Part shown: one piece after another, positions 30,646 through 39,346 of the stretch
Layout of the letters: every line of letters begins with the position of its first letter
Position numbering within the stretch: the stretch's first letter is position 1
Origin: Agapetus fuscipes
Taxonomy: Eukaryota; Arthropoda; Insecta; Trichoptera; Glossosomatidae
Length of the DNA stretch: 64,000 bases
Direction: 5' to 3'
Assembly: GCA_951799405.1 (NCBI GenBank)
Contig: OX637356.1
Coordinates: 14,593,229 to 14,657,228, forward strand
Position numbers and translations under genes: made by a program
The notes under the pieces: generated by a model
Told to the model about the DNA's origin: nothing
The model's input: the letters and a program-made list of their open reading frames with translations, nothing else
Databases searched by the model: none

Positions 30646-31235
30646 CAGATACTGTGGGCAGCCACATCTAGGCGTGACCACCTACTAATGAATGGAGTAC
30701 CACTCTCCATAGGAGGTAAGCTAGTCCAGCCTTCTGATTCAGTGCGACTTCTAGGAGTCTGACTGGATCGAAATCTGACACTGGAAAGGCAGATAGATGC
30801 CACAATAGCTTCTTCTTTTTTTCACTTCGCCAAATAAAGTCTATTAGAAAGTGTTTACCGTCAGATGCAGTCAAGACCCTGGTGGGCGCGTTTGTGATGT
30901 CTTGGATTAACTATTGTTATATTCACATCACTCCGCTGTTAAAAAAACTATATTGGCTTCGTTTCCCGGAGAGGATGGTCTACCGTGTTTGTGTGATGGT
31001 ATATAAAGCCATCAATAGCTTGGCTCCACCTTATCTGACTGACATGATGTTGCCTGTTGAGATGGGATGTAAGGAGGCAGACACTCAGATCCGCGGGCGA
31101 TGGAGCAGTCAATTTGGTTCAGCCACGCCGTCAGATTCGTACAAATTTCGGAGACCGCGCTTTCCGTGTTGCGATATAAATATGATTCACACTGATCTCA
31201 AAAATCATTATCTTTTCCAGTGAATGTGACATTTC
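30646..31235 (+). pseudogene. Degenerate LINE RT C-terminal half
   Basis: Conserved pieces appear in several frames: DHLLMNGVPLSIGG and SVRLLGV.LDRNLTLERQID in one, KKLYWLRFPERMVYRVCVMV and YKAINSLAPPYLTDM in another, RRQIRTNFGDRAFRV near the end. Order matches CR1/Jockey-type ORF2 after the RT palm. Several stops and frameshifts make it non-functional. Confidence 0.75.
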
Positions 31236-31440
31236 CTGTCATGGGATTAAAATTTAACAACAAAAGGAAGGGCCGGTCAAATACATTGTGGCCCACGCGA
31301 TATAATATCCTGTCGGAATGAAAGGGAATTTTCCAAAGGTCCAGTGGTAATTATGGGTCAGCTTTTAACTTCCGCATGGAGCCTTATTAGTAGCAAAATG
31401 AATTGGCAAAGTGTTCCGCAAACTTTTCAATCGAATGCCC

Positions 31441-31935
31441 CACCCCTTGCAACGCAACTAAGCTACATATATAGTTTATTTATTTAACAAATATTTATAC
31501 AGGACTGACAGTGAAACACCAAAACGTCACAATACATAATATAACATTACAGACATAATAGAACAATACACAGATACATTAATCTACGCATCCACGTCGT
31601 TCTAATATACATACAGACTCTGATAGTAAGCGATCCACACCAGTTGTAAATATATCCAGGTGTGGGGCTGAGGAGGCCAGAGTATTGAGCAGCGACAGCG
31701 CACGCACTACCCAAGACTGACGAAGAACATTGGTTCGGCAGGCGGGGATCGTGGAACTTCTTGCCACGTTATCCCCGAAGGGGTTGCATGTGGCAAGTTG
31801 AACCTATTTATTTTTACGGGTAAGGGGGCCGGCCTTACGCCAACCACTTCAGTTAAAGTGGGGGTATCCCAGCTCCCTGGAGAAAGCTGGTACTCATTTC
31901 TTGTGAAGGCTGAGTAAACCTTGCCGGTATTTTAT
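31441..31935 (-). mobile_element. SINE1, 3' half, split by a LINE fragment
   Basis: Minus-strand pieces at 31,441-31,475 (the ATGTAGCTTAGTTGCG end) and 31,753-31,935 (CCCCTTCGGGGATAACGTGG to AAATACCGGCAAGG) are one SINE1 copy interrupted by the LINE piece below. Confidence 0.7.
31476..31752 (-). pseudogene. LINE 3' end nested in SINE1
   Basis: The minus strand encodes RSSTIPACRTNVLRQSWVVR and ALSLLNTLASSAPHLDIF, then a stop at 31,579-31,581 and an AT-rich 3' UTR. This is the usual C-terminal end of Jockey/CR1-type ORF2 (RTN...R.L.LLN). Confidence 0.6.
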
Positions 31936-32465
31936 TTTGTAATAAACGTTCATGAATGTCATTAATGAATGTTTTTATTTTACATTCATTTCAGATACTC
32001 ACTCTTTTGATGATTTTCTTAATTGCTTATGATTTCACGTATTGTATGAAAATTGAAAGATACGTATTGCAAGGTCACTTTTATTTACTTTAAGTATAAA
32101 TTGCAAAAGTCGAGATATTTTTTTAGAAATAATATTTTATTATTCCCCATGGAATATTAAATATTCGATGGCTTTCTTTTTCTCCATCGAGTTACCTTCT
32201 GAGAAAAATCCCTCTTCGCCACTGGTAGCTCCATCCTATGCGGCCCATACTTTGCTGATCTCTGTTTTTGCAGAGTGTTGCTAATTTTGCTGAGCCAATT
32301 AGAGAAGTGGGCCCAGAATTGAGGGCACATTGTTTACCAGGACAGATATTATCAGAACGCCGGTTCCTGTGAACCATATTTACAATTTTACGTTAAAAAC
32401 TCTACGATTGCGTTTATCAAAAAACGTATGGAAGCTTAACCATTTAGTGGATCCGAAATTAGCTT
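31936..32465. other. No recognised feature
   Basis: AT-rich. Short direct pieces of TTCATTAATGAATG near 31,945 only. Confidence 0.4.
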
Positions 32466-32640
32466 AAGCCAAAATTGCGAAATTGCTAAAGAATGGAATA
32501 TCCAAAGTCATAATAAAAAGAGAGCCTGTATGAATAAAGTTATGACTCTGGAGGAAATGAAAGAAGTATGTAAGGACAGAAAGAAATGGCGGTTGATCTG
32601 TAATGCTGGCGGCTAGGGCTAGGGTTTTTCAAGTTTTAAA
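32466..32640 (+). repeat. LINE-R coding end (5-bp subfamily type), no tail
   Basis: Encodes EIAKEWNIQSHNKKRACMNK and the MTLEEMKEVCKDRKKW end, then GGCGGCTAGGGCTAGGG. It is truncated on both sides. Confidence 0.75.
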
Positions 32641-33098
32641 TTTTTTTGTCAATTTAAAATAAGAATTTTGACCACATTTTAATAAATGCATCTGCGTTTT
32701 TGAAAAAAATAATATCTGGCATAGTTATTAAATTATGTTTTTTTTTAAATTCGCACATTTCGATTTCCGGTAAAACAGGCCATTTTTTTATTTAGGCGGA
32801 TGTGACGTCGATGGATCTTCGGATCTATGGAGTGTAGGTACCGTTAGGCCCACGAAGACGGACGGATCCATCTACGTCAATTTGACGTCACAGCGTGGCT
32901 AGCTGGCCGCGCTGCGTTTTGGCGGGATTCAAATTCTCGGCATCTTATTTTAGAAAATTATCATTGATATCTTCATTTTTACTACTTAAAAAATATATGG
33001 TTGTGATCCTTGAATTGTTCTCTACACAACCATAGTAGGATTTTAAACCCTTTTCCACCCACTAAAATTACCCTATTATCTATCAACATCGTGAACAG
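32641..33098. other. No gene; short palindromic pieces
   Basis: At 32,795-32,895 GACGTCGATGGATC and GGATCCATCTACGTC are imperfect inverse copies around 70 bp, possibly an old inverted-repeat element. Otherwise unassigned. Confidence 0.3.
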
Positions 33099-33100
33099 TA

Positions 33101-33323
33101 CCCTTAGTACGAGTTGCAAAACTTGAGAAAAGTAAAGTTTACGGAAAATATTAAAGAGTGATTCGTTTTTTTGTTTCTTACACTTTATGGTCTTAGCAAA
33201 AGAGTTACAGTGATGAAGAAAATCAAGTTCAAACCAACAAAAACGGCAGATTTTGTGAGAAATCACTCTTTAATAATTGCCGTAAACTTTACATTACTCT
33301 AGTTTTGCAACTCGTACTAAGGG
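33101..33323. mobile_element. Tc1/mariner-type MITE, copy 1
   Basis: 223 bp with long inverted ends starting CCCTTAGTACGAGTTGCAAA and flanked by TA on both sides (33,099-33,100 and 33,324-33,325). The arms extend about 65 bp with a few changes. A sister copy with the same ends and TA flanks is at 43,100-43,336. Confidence 0.8.
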
Positions 33324-33690
33324 TACTGATCTAGTTTCAAGTATTTTTTAACTAAACGCTACGCTCGAGTTTACACGCAAAATTTCATACTTGTAGTAGA
33401 GAACAATTGTGCCAAACTGACAGACTAACACCCAAATTCATAAAGGACGCTATGAGTTGTTTGTGAATAAACACGAAATTACAGCAAGAATTGCAAAATT
33501 TTCGCCGTTCATTTTCTGCGTAGACATTAATTTTAATTCTGGCAATGCTTTTAGTAAATGAAAAATTGACAAAAACTTGAAGCCTCTTTATCTTCGCAGG
33601 CATTGTGATCCACGTTTTAAGAAAATTGCCACTTTTTCGTAAAGTTACAAGGTGTTTTTAATTAAAAAAAAATAATTAACGTACAAATTC
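33324..33690. other. No recognised feature
   Basis: Unassigned. A 72-codon minus-strand frame at 33,385-33,603 has no recognisable motif. Confidence 0.35.
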
Positions 33691-33691
33691 A

Positions 33692-33985
33692 GTAATAATA
33701 ATATTGGGATGATTTATTTGGTGAGCGTATCACACCTCAATAGCTCTCTGCGAGCTTGGTCGTCGCTGTAGAAAGCGCCAATTCTCAAGCAAGACCCAGT
33801 TGTTGTAAGGTTGGAAGGACCTTTCAGTGACCGGTCTTTGGTAAAGGTTTATGAATTTTTCAACTCAGCGAAGAGCACATTCGAAATATAAATGGTATAC
33901 TTTTTGTGCTCCGCTGGGATCTGAATCCAAAACCTTCGATTTACGAGGCTAAAGTGTTGCCACTGGACTACGGACCGGTCCAAGA
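33692..33985 (-). mobile_element. SINE2, complete, adjacent to 5S rRNA sequence
   Basis: On the minus strand the head runs GGACCGGTCCGTAGTCCAGT, then the B-box region TTTTGGATTCAGATCC (degraded), the AGCACAAAAAGTATACCATT block, the TTACCAAAGACCGGTCACTG block, the CGACCAAGCTCGCAGAGAGC block, and a tail of AATATTATTATT. The 5S-like sequence lies immediately upstream, 5 to 6 bp from the head. Confidence 0.8.
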
Positions 33986-33986
33986 T

Positions 33987-34103
33987 GCCAACGACACGCG
34001 GTGTACCTGAGCGGTAACCCATCCAAGTACTATCCGCGCCCAATGTTGCTTAACTTCGGTGATCTATGGGAACCGGTGCTTTCAACATGGTAACGTCGTT
34101 GAC
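33987..34103 (-). rRNA. 5S rRNA sequence (gene or pseudogene)
   Basis: The 117-nt minus-strand sequence matches 5S rRNA end to end: GTCAACGACGTTACCATGTT at the 5' side, GAAAGCACCGGTTCCCATAG, the internal promoter stretch ATCACCGAAGTTAAGCAAC, GGGCGCGGATAGTACTTGG, ATGGGTTACCGCTCAGG and the 3' side ACACCGCGTGTCGTTGGC. Ends GTCAACGAC and GTCGTTGGC can still form the terminal helix with one mismatch. Changes lie mainly around CCCATAGATC, where arthropod 5S normally reads CTCGTCCGATC. No T-run terminator follows; the SINE2 head does. It may be a dispersed pseudogene or the 5S part of a composite SINE. Confidence 0.8.
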
Positions 34104-34405
34104 TACCAACCATTTCATGCCATCAACCATGAGTACATAGGTATCTACCAACCATTTCATCTTACGTCCAATGAATGAAATCTTCACATTAAAAAAATGT
34201 TTTTCCAACGGATTTTCCAATTATGAGTTTCTCTCAGCGGTCAAACATCACAGGTCCTTGTGACTAAAGACCTAAGCAACCAATTTCAGGATATTATTAA
34301 GCATTATCCTAAGGCTTTGAAGTTTCAGTACTCGTGTTGCAAAGATGTTTTGTAAATTTTAATTTTATTAAATTAATTATATTTATATTTAATTTTATTT
34401 CTTTT
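34104..34405. other. No gene; upstream flank of the 5S sequence
   Basis: A short direct repeat TACCAACCATTTCAT occurs at about 34,103 and 34,146. Otherwise unassigned. Confidence 0.4.
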
Positions 34406-34409
34406 AATC

Positions 34410-34946
34410 ATAATAATATTAGGATGATTTAATTGGTGAACGCTTTTTTGTGTGTATCACACCTCAAGAGCCCTCTGCGAGCTTGGTGGTCGCTATAGAA
34501 AGCGCCAATTCTCAAGAAAGACCCAGTTGCTGTAAGGCTGGATGGACCTTTAGTGACCGGTCTTTGTAAAGATATATGAATTTTTCACCCAGCGAGGAGT
34601 ATTTTTGAAAATATAAATAGTAAAAATATTTTTTAGGGTTTGGTGGTTTACACAGTGAAAGTCCATTGTATATTTATTAAAAAACACACTGTTTCAATTC
34701 ACTTATTATTTATTTTAAATATGCCAAACGTTTTCGCCTAAAAAGGCATCCTTTGATTGTCATTGTCCTGAGGATGCCTTTTTAGGCGAAAACGTTTGGC
34801 ATATTTAAAATAAATAATAAGTGAATTGAAACAGTGTGTTTTTTAATTAATATATAAATGGTATATTTTAGTGCTCCGCCGGGATTCGAACCCTTCACCT
34901 TCCATTTACGAGTCAGAAGTGTTAACCACTAGACTACGGACCAGTC
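34410..34946 (-). mobile_element. SINE2, split by hairpin element H1
   Basis: Body at 34,410-34,632 and head at 34,850-34,946 (B box GGGTTCGAATCCC, A-box side CGTAGTCTAGTGGTTAACAC). An AT-rich duplication of about 8-10 bp (ATATAAAT.G) flanks the inserted hairpin element. Confidence 0.8.
34633..34849. mobile_element. Hairpin element H1 with 74-bp perfect arms
   Basis: After a leader (AGGGTTTGGTGGTTTACACA) shared with H2, positions 34,679-34,752 and 34,771-34,844 are perfect inverse complements around an 18-nt loop. The right arm contains CTGAGGATGCC, TTTTT and GGCGAAAACG (34,768-34,794), which resembles a hammerhead-ribozyme core with an extra base. Similar motifs end Penelope-like elements, so an origin there is possible but not shown. 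No ORF. Confidence 0.75.
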
Positions 34947-34994
34947 AAAACCTTTTACTTCGTGTTTGTTTGTTTTATATATTTGTATGCAATT

Positions 34995-35520
34995 AATTGT
35001 TTAATTCCTTGACTTATAGGTTGATATGAGGCTGACCACCCATACTGTAAAAAAATCGTTCACTTCGGGGAAGGTCGGCAACTCGCTTCCCCAGTTCTTG
35101 TTTATCGTATACGCCAATCTTGTCAAATATGACTTTTTCATGCAGTTGTCTTATGAATCAAATTTCACACAATCTGAGCTAAAAAAAACCGTAAAACTCG
35201 ATAGTGTGAGAGTTCTTTTAAATATTTTTTAAATAAATTTCTTGTTTTCATAAGACACATTGGTCCAGTACACATGCAAACATTGCTCATGTAAAATTTT
35301 CTCAATGACCTATACGATAAACAAGAACTAAGGCAGCGAACTGGCAAGAGTTGCTTATGTTCATTTGAGATTGGGTTTTTATGTTGTTAGTCCACATGCG
35401 GCATGTGTAACCGCGAACTTATAGGTACGTGTCTGCTTGTGGGATGGCATTTTATATGACTCTTAAATGTAATATATATTTGTAACCAAGATTACATTAG
35501 ATTAAATTGGCAATAGTTAC
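34995..35520 (+). repeat. LINE-R 3'-end repeat, copy 19 (split by MITE T)
   Basis: The unit begins TTCCTTGACTTATAGGTTGA and is cut at GGTCGGCAA (35,081). It resumes with GGCAAGAGTTGC at 35,343 and runs to a TTAGA-like tail. It has a small internal deletion before the insertion. Confidence 0.85.
35082..35342. mobile_element. MITE 'T', copy 2, with 5-bp target duplication
   Basis: 261 bp with imperfect inverted ends (AGTTCTTGTTTATCGTATA and its complement). GGCAA flanks it on both sides (35,077-35,081 and 35,343-35,347). Removing it with one GGCAA restores the LINE-R unit. Confidence 0.78.
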
Positions 35521-36050
35521 CTACACATTGTCAAGGTGGCATCACTTCATTATAAGATAGCGTTATTTAATGCATTCCTTTCTTAACAGCACCATCTATG
35601 AGACAGGGCAGCAAGTTATCTTATATTTATAAAATTAAATGACGATCCCCAAGGTGTGATCTTCCCAGAATAACGACCAACAGCATAAGGATCGTTTTCC
35701 ACTACTTACCACCCCCATTAAACCAATACTACGTTTAAACTCAACAGTTTTACTATATAACGTAAGAAAAATTAAACATTCACTAGGCGTGCTACTTTCG
35801 TTTCTATACATTTTTCGGGTAAACGTTAAGTTTTATACTTGAAGTTCATAACCAGCCAGCATAGCAAAGAGGACTGTAACATAGCGTATGTCGGCAGACG
35901 TATACAATCTCAAGCCTCCGTTCTAGAGGCAGTCAGAGACTCATATTCACTTCCCTTAGTTCAGTGCCTGTCAAACTTTTTACTTTAAAAAATGACGTTT
36001 AATAATATCAAGGGTATTACATTTCAAAAGAGTAAAATAAAACAATACTG
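35521..36050. other. No recognised feature
   Basis: No gene, RNA or known repeat seen. Confidence 0.4.
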
Positions 36051-36054
36051 TTTT

Positions 36055-36130
36055 TGGTTACTGTGAGTATATTCAGTTCCACGACCGGTTTTTCACACAA
36101 ACCGCTTGCATCGTCAGGTAATGAAAAACA
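36055..36130 (-). repeat. Fragment with CTGACGATG...GAAAAACCGGTCGTGG motif
   Basis: On the minus strand CCTGACGATGCAAGCGG is followed by GTGTGAAAAACCGGTCGTGG. This CTGA.GATG...GAAA pattern resembles the right arm of H1 and sequences seen at the ends of Penelope-like elements. Only the motif is present. Confidence 0.35.
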
Positions 36131-36144
36131 AAGTTGTTGTTTCG

Positions 36145-36292
36145 GAGCTGGGAAACCACCACTTCAAGTAAAGTGATTCGCGTATGGCTTATCTGTGTAA
36201 ATAAATATGTTCCACACGCCACAACCCATAGGACACAACGCGGTAAACAGTAGCACTATGCAAGTAAAGTGCTTAATTGCGTTTACTATATC
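36145..36292 (+). mobile_element. SINE1 3' half (diverged)
   Basis: GGAGCTGGGAAACCACCACT to ACACAACGCGGTAAACAGTA and GCTTAATTGCG. Many changes from other copies. Confidence 0.6.
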
Positions 36293-36354
36293 TGATCTAC
36301 TGGAAACCGAGAAAACTCCATATGTTTGCCTACTCACGTTTGAAATAATAGATA

Positions 36355-36652
36355 ATAACATTTGGATGATTTATTAAGTGAGCGCTGTTTTTGTGTTAAT
36401 AACACCTCAAGAGCCCTCTACCAGTATGGTCGTCGCTATAGAAAGCGCCAATTCTTAAGTTCACCCAGTTGCTGTAAGGCTGGGTGGACCTTTGATGGCC
36501 GTACTTTGATAAAGGTACATGAGTTTTTCAACCCAGCGAAGGGCATATTTGAACATATAAATGGAATATTTTTTGCGGTCCGGTGCGTTTCGAAACTAGA
36601 ACCTTTCAGTTACGAGTACAAAGTGTTACCATTAGACTACGGACCGGAAGAA
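36355..36652 (-). mobile_element. SINE2, nearly complete
   Basis: Tail side TTGGATGATTTATTAAGTGA, body with AAGGCTGGGTGGACCTTTGA, and head side ending GTTACCATTAGACTACGGAC. The B box is mutated. Confidence 0.75.
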
Positions 36653-36970
36653 GTTGAAATTTAAATTTCACTTTTTGCAAAAACTACGGATATATAATAA
36701 AATTGCACTGTCAACATCAACCAATAAGGAGCTGATATTTGTCTGAGCTGTGATTGGCCGTTGTACCTATAAGAGCGGATGCGCATATGAATCTACTGAA
36801 GGCGGGAACATTAAAATTCAACTGACATTTCTGTCAGGAGCAAGAACGCAAGCACTACAGAAGTATCATCCAATATTATCAGGCGCAACACTGTTATACT
36901 CCTTTGATACTTGTCACATATAGTATTATTTATTTATTGTGATTGACTTATTTATTAAAACATCTACAAA

Positions 36971-39066
36971 ATGCCCTGCAAGCTGTGTAATACTGTAATA
37001 ATAGCGGAGGATGAAATAAAGTGTATACTGTGTGAGAACTCCTTTCACTTTCAATGTCAAGGTCTGTCGGAGGTGAACTTCAGAAAATTAGGAGCCAGGA
37101 AACAAAATTGGAAATGCAATGAGTGCAAGTGGCAAAAACCAAAAACTGATGTAAACAAATTGTCTGCCTCATCGTCAGCAACTTCTAATACCAACATGGG
37201 ATCCATTTCTTCTGAAGAATCTCTGTCACCAAAAATTGTTGAATATTTGGACATAAAGTTGAAGTCAATTATATCTTCTATGAATACTAAAATTGAAAAT
37301 CTTTCAAATCAATCATCTGATGAGTCTTTATCTCCAAAAATTACAGAATATCTTAATTCTCAATTAAATCAGTTTATGTCTCACCTGAATTCAAGAATTG
37401 ACACTGCTCTTGTAAGAATTGAAGACAGATGTAATGATATTTTTAACAATTTTAATCATCAATTGAAGGGTTATGAAGAACTGGAAAACAAAGTTGAATC
37501 ATTGTCCAATGATCTTCAAGAGATGAAGAATAAATACTCGGCTCTGGTTACTAGACTCGATGTACTGCATGGTAATGCCCGCTTTCCACTGCGAGCGGAG
37601 CTGACTCCGTACGGACTCCGCTCGACTAGCAACAGTAAATTTCATAGAAGTGCTTCCACCGACAGCGAGTCAGCGGAGCGGACTGAGCGAGTACAAAGAG
37701 TTACGAAAGTGGTCGCAGAGTTGAGCGAGTTTCCAGCGGACTCCGTACGGACTCCGCTCGACTAGCAACAGTAAATTTCATAGAAGTGCTTCCACCGACA
37801 GCGGAGTGAGCGGAGCAGGCTGAGCGAGTAAAAATGACTCCGCTGTGTCATGGTCTCGGCCGCTAGTTTTCAACTGACTCAGCTCCCCCGTGCCCCCCGC
37901 GCCAACCCGCGCAGTTGCGTGACAGCGATAAAACACACCATACATGATTTACAAAAACACATCATACATTATTTTATAAATTTGAAAATATTAAAATGTA
38001 TGTTTTATTTCAAATATCTACATTTTATGTTTAAAGCAAAATAATACATTACTTTTTATGTTTCGAAACAAAAAAAAACTCTTTTATTAATAATTAAAAC
38101 GTTTGATCTGGGCGTAGGCTGCAACGAGCTGTCACACACTGCACATCATACATTATTTTATAAATTTGAAAATATTAAAATGTATGTTTTATTTCAAACA
38201 TCTACTTTTTATGTATTAAAGCAAAATAATATATTACTTTTTATTTTTCGAAACAAAAAAAAAAACTTTTTTTACTAATAATTAAAACGTTTGATCTGGG
38301 CGTAGGCTGCAACGAGCTGTCACACACTAGTTGGCTCCGCTAAGCCAGCTGTAGATGGAAGGCAAACAACTCTTTCATCTGACTCATCTCATTTCCCGCC
38401 TAGCTCACTCCGCCGAGCTCGTTGGCTGTGGAAGGCAAATACCATTATTTTTTAAAACTCTTTCGCAATGGAAGGCCAAAACTATTTCACTACGCTCCGC
38501 TCAGCTATTTCCCGCTCCCGCTCAGCTATTTCCCGCTCGCAGTGGAAAGCGGGCATAACTGTGATGATGTTGCTATGCGTATAGATGTCACAGAAGTCCA
38601 ATCTAGAAAATGCAATATTGAACTACAAAATATTACAGAAAAGAAAAATGAAAATCTCATCACTCTTGTCACTACTTTGTCTGAGAAGATAGGTGTACCA
38701 ATATCTGCTGAGGAAATTTCATCTGTTCATAGAGTCGCCCATATGAATAAATCAAATAAATACCCGAAGAATATTGTTGTTAAATTCCATAATAAGAATG
38801 TTCGCGATACTTTTTTAAAGGGTTCGAAGCTCAAACGTGGTTTAACAACTCAAGATTTGGGTATTTCAGACTCAAAAAGAAATATCTATGTGCACGAACA
38901 TCTAACTCCAAGGCTGAAATATTTATACAAATTAGCAAGATCCACAGCAAAAGAGAGACAGTTTCAATTTACATGGGTAAAAAACTCGAAGATATACACT
39001 CGCAAAGAGTCTCAGAGTCCTGTCATTCTTATCAAAACAGAAGAAGATCTTCGCAAAGTTATTTAA
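36971..39066 (+). pseudogene. LINE-A ORF1: PHD finger, coiled coil and FP25-like domain, split by a MITE
   Basis: Part one (36,971-37,575) starts ATG after CATCTACAAA. It encodes a PHD-type C4HC3 finger (C3, C6, C18, C21, H26, C29, C49, C52). Two serine-rich SPKI.EYL repeats follow at about residues 87 and 118, then a coiled-coil region ending SLSNDLQEMKNKYSALVTRL. Part two (38,559-39,066) carries the FP25-like domain (RKCNIELQNITEKKNENL, NIYVHEHLTPRLKYLYKLAR, FQFTWVKNSKIYTRK) to a TAA. The MITE and its TAA duplication lie exactly between them, and the frame is continuous across the pre-insertion junction. ORF1 proteins of this kind bind the element RNA; the PHD finger could contact chromatin. 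Confidence 0.85.
37576..38555. mobile_element. Non-autonomous PIF/Harbinger-like element, 980 bp
   Basis: Perfect 23-bp inverted ends (37,576-37,598 and 38,533-38,555, beginning TGCCCGCTTTCCACTGCGAG) are flanked by the trinucleotide TAA (37,573-37,575 and 38,556-38,558), the target type of PIF/Harbinger transposons. There is no transposase. The interior has two direct duplications: a 64-bp segment at 37,604-37,667 repeated at 37,740-37,803, and a segment of about 175 bp near 37,962 repeated near 38,145. The superfamily assignment rests on the target duplication and is tentative. Confidence 0.8.
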
Positions 39067-39346
39067 TCCTTACTTATCTATATTCTTATACTTTGTTTTA
39101 TTATCATTTGTTTTTTCGTATATTTTATCTTTTTCTTATACTAGGTTACTTGCCCTTATTTTTCTTATTTTTCTTTTTACTCCTACATATTGTAAGCACT
39201 ATATTTGAACCCCGATACTCTCCTATACTCTATGAATTTCTTTATTGCCGAATTTGTGATGTACCCAGTTACTATTTATTATATTATGTTACTGTGGTAA
39301 TGAATAATTTGGTTTTTTTAATGTGGTCATATAATAGCGATAAAAA

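Noticed and set aside
34768..34794. Functional hammerhead ribozyme in H1
   Set aside because: The core order matches, but an extra base precedes stem II and no good cleavage stem was found. Reported only as resemblance.
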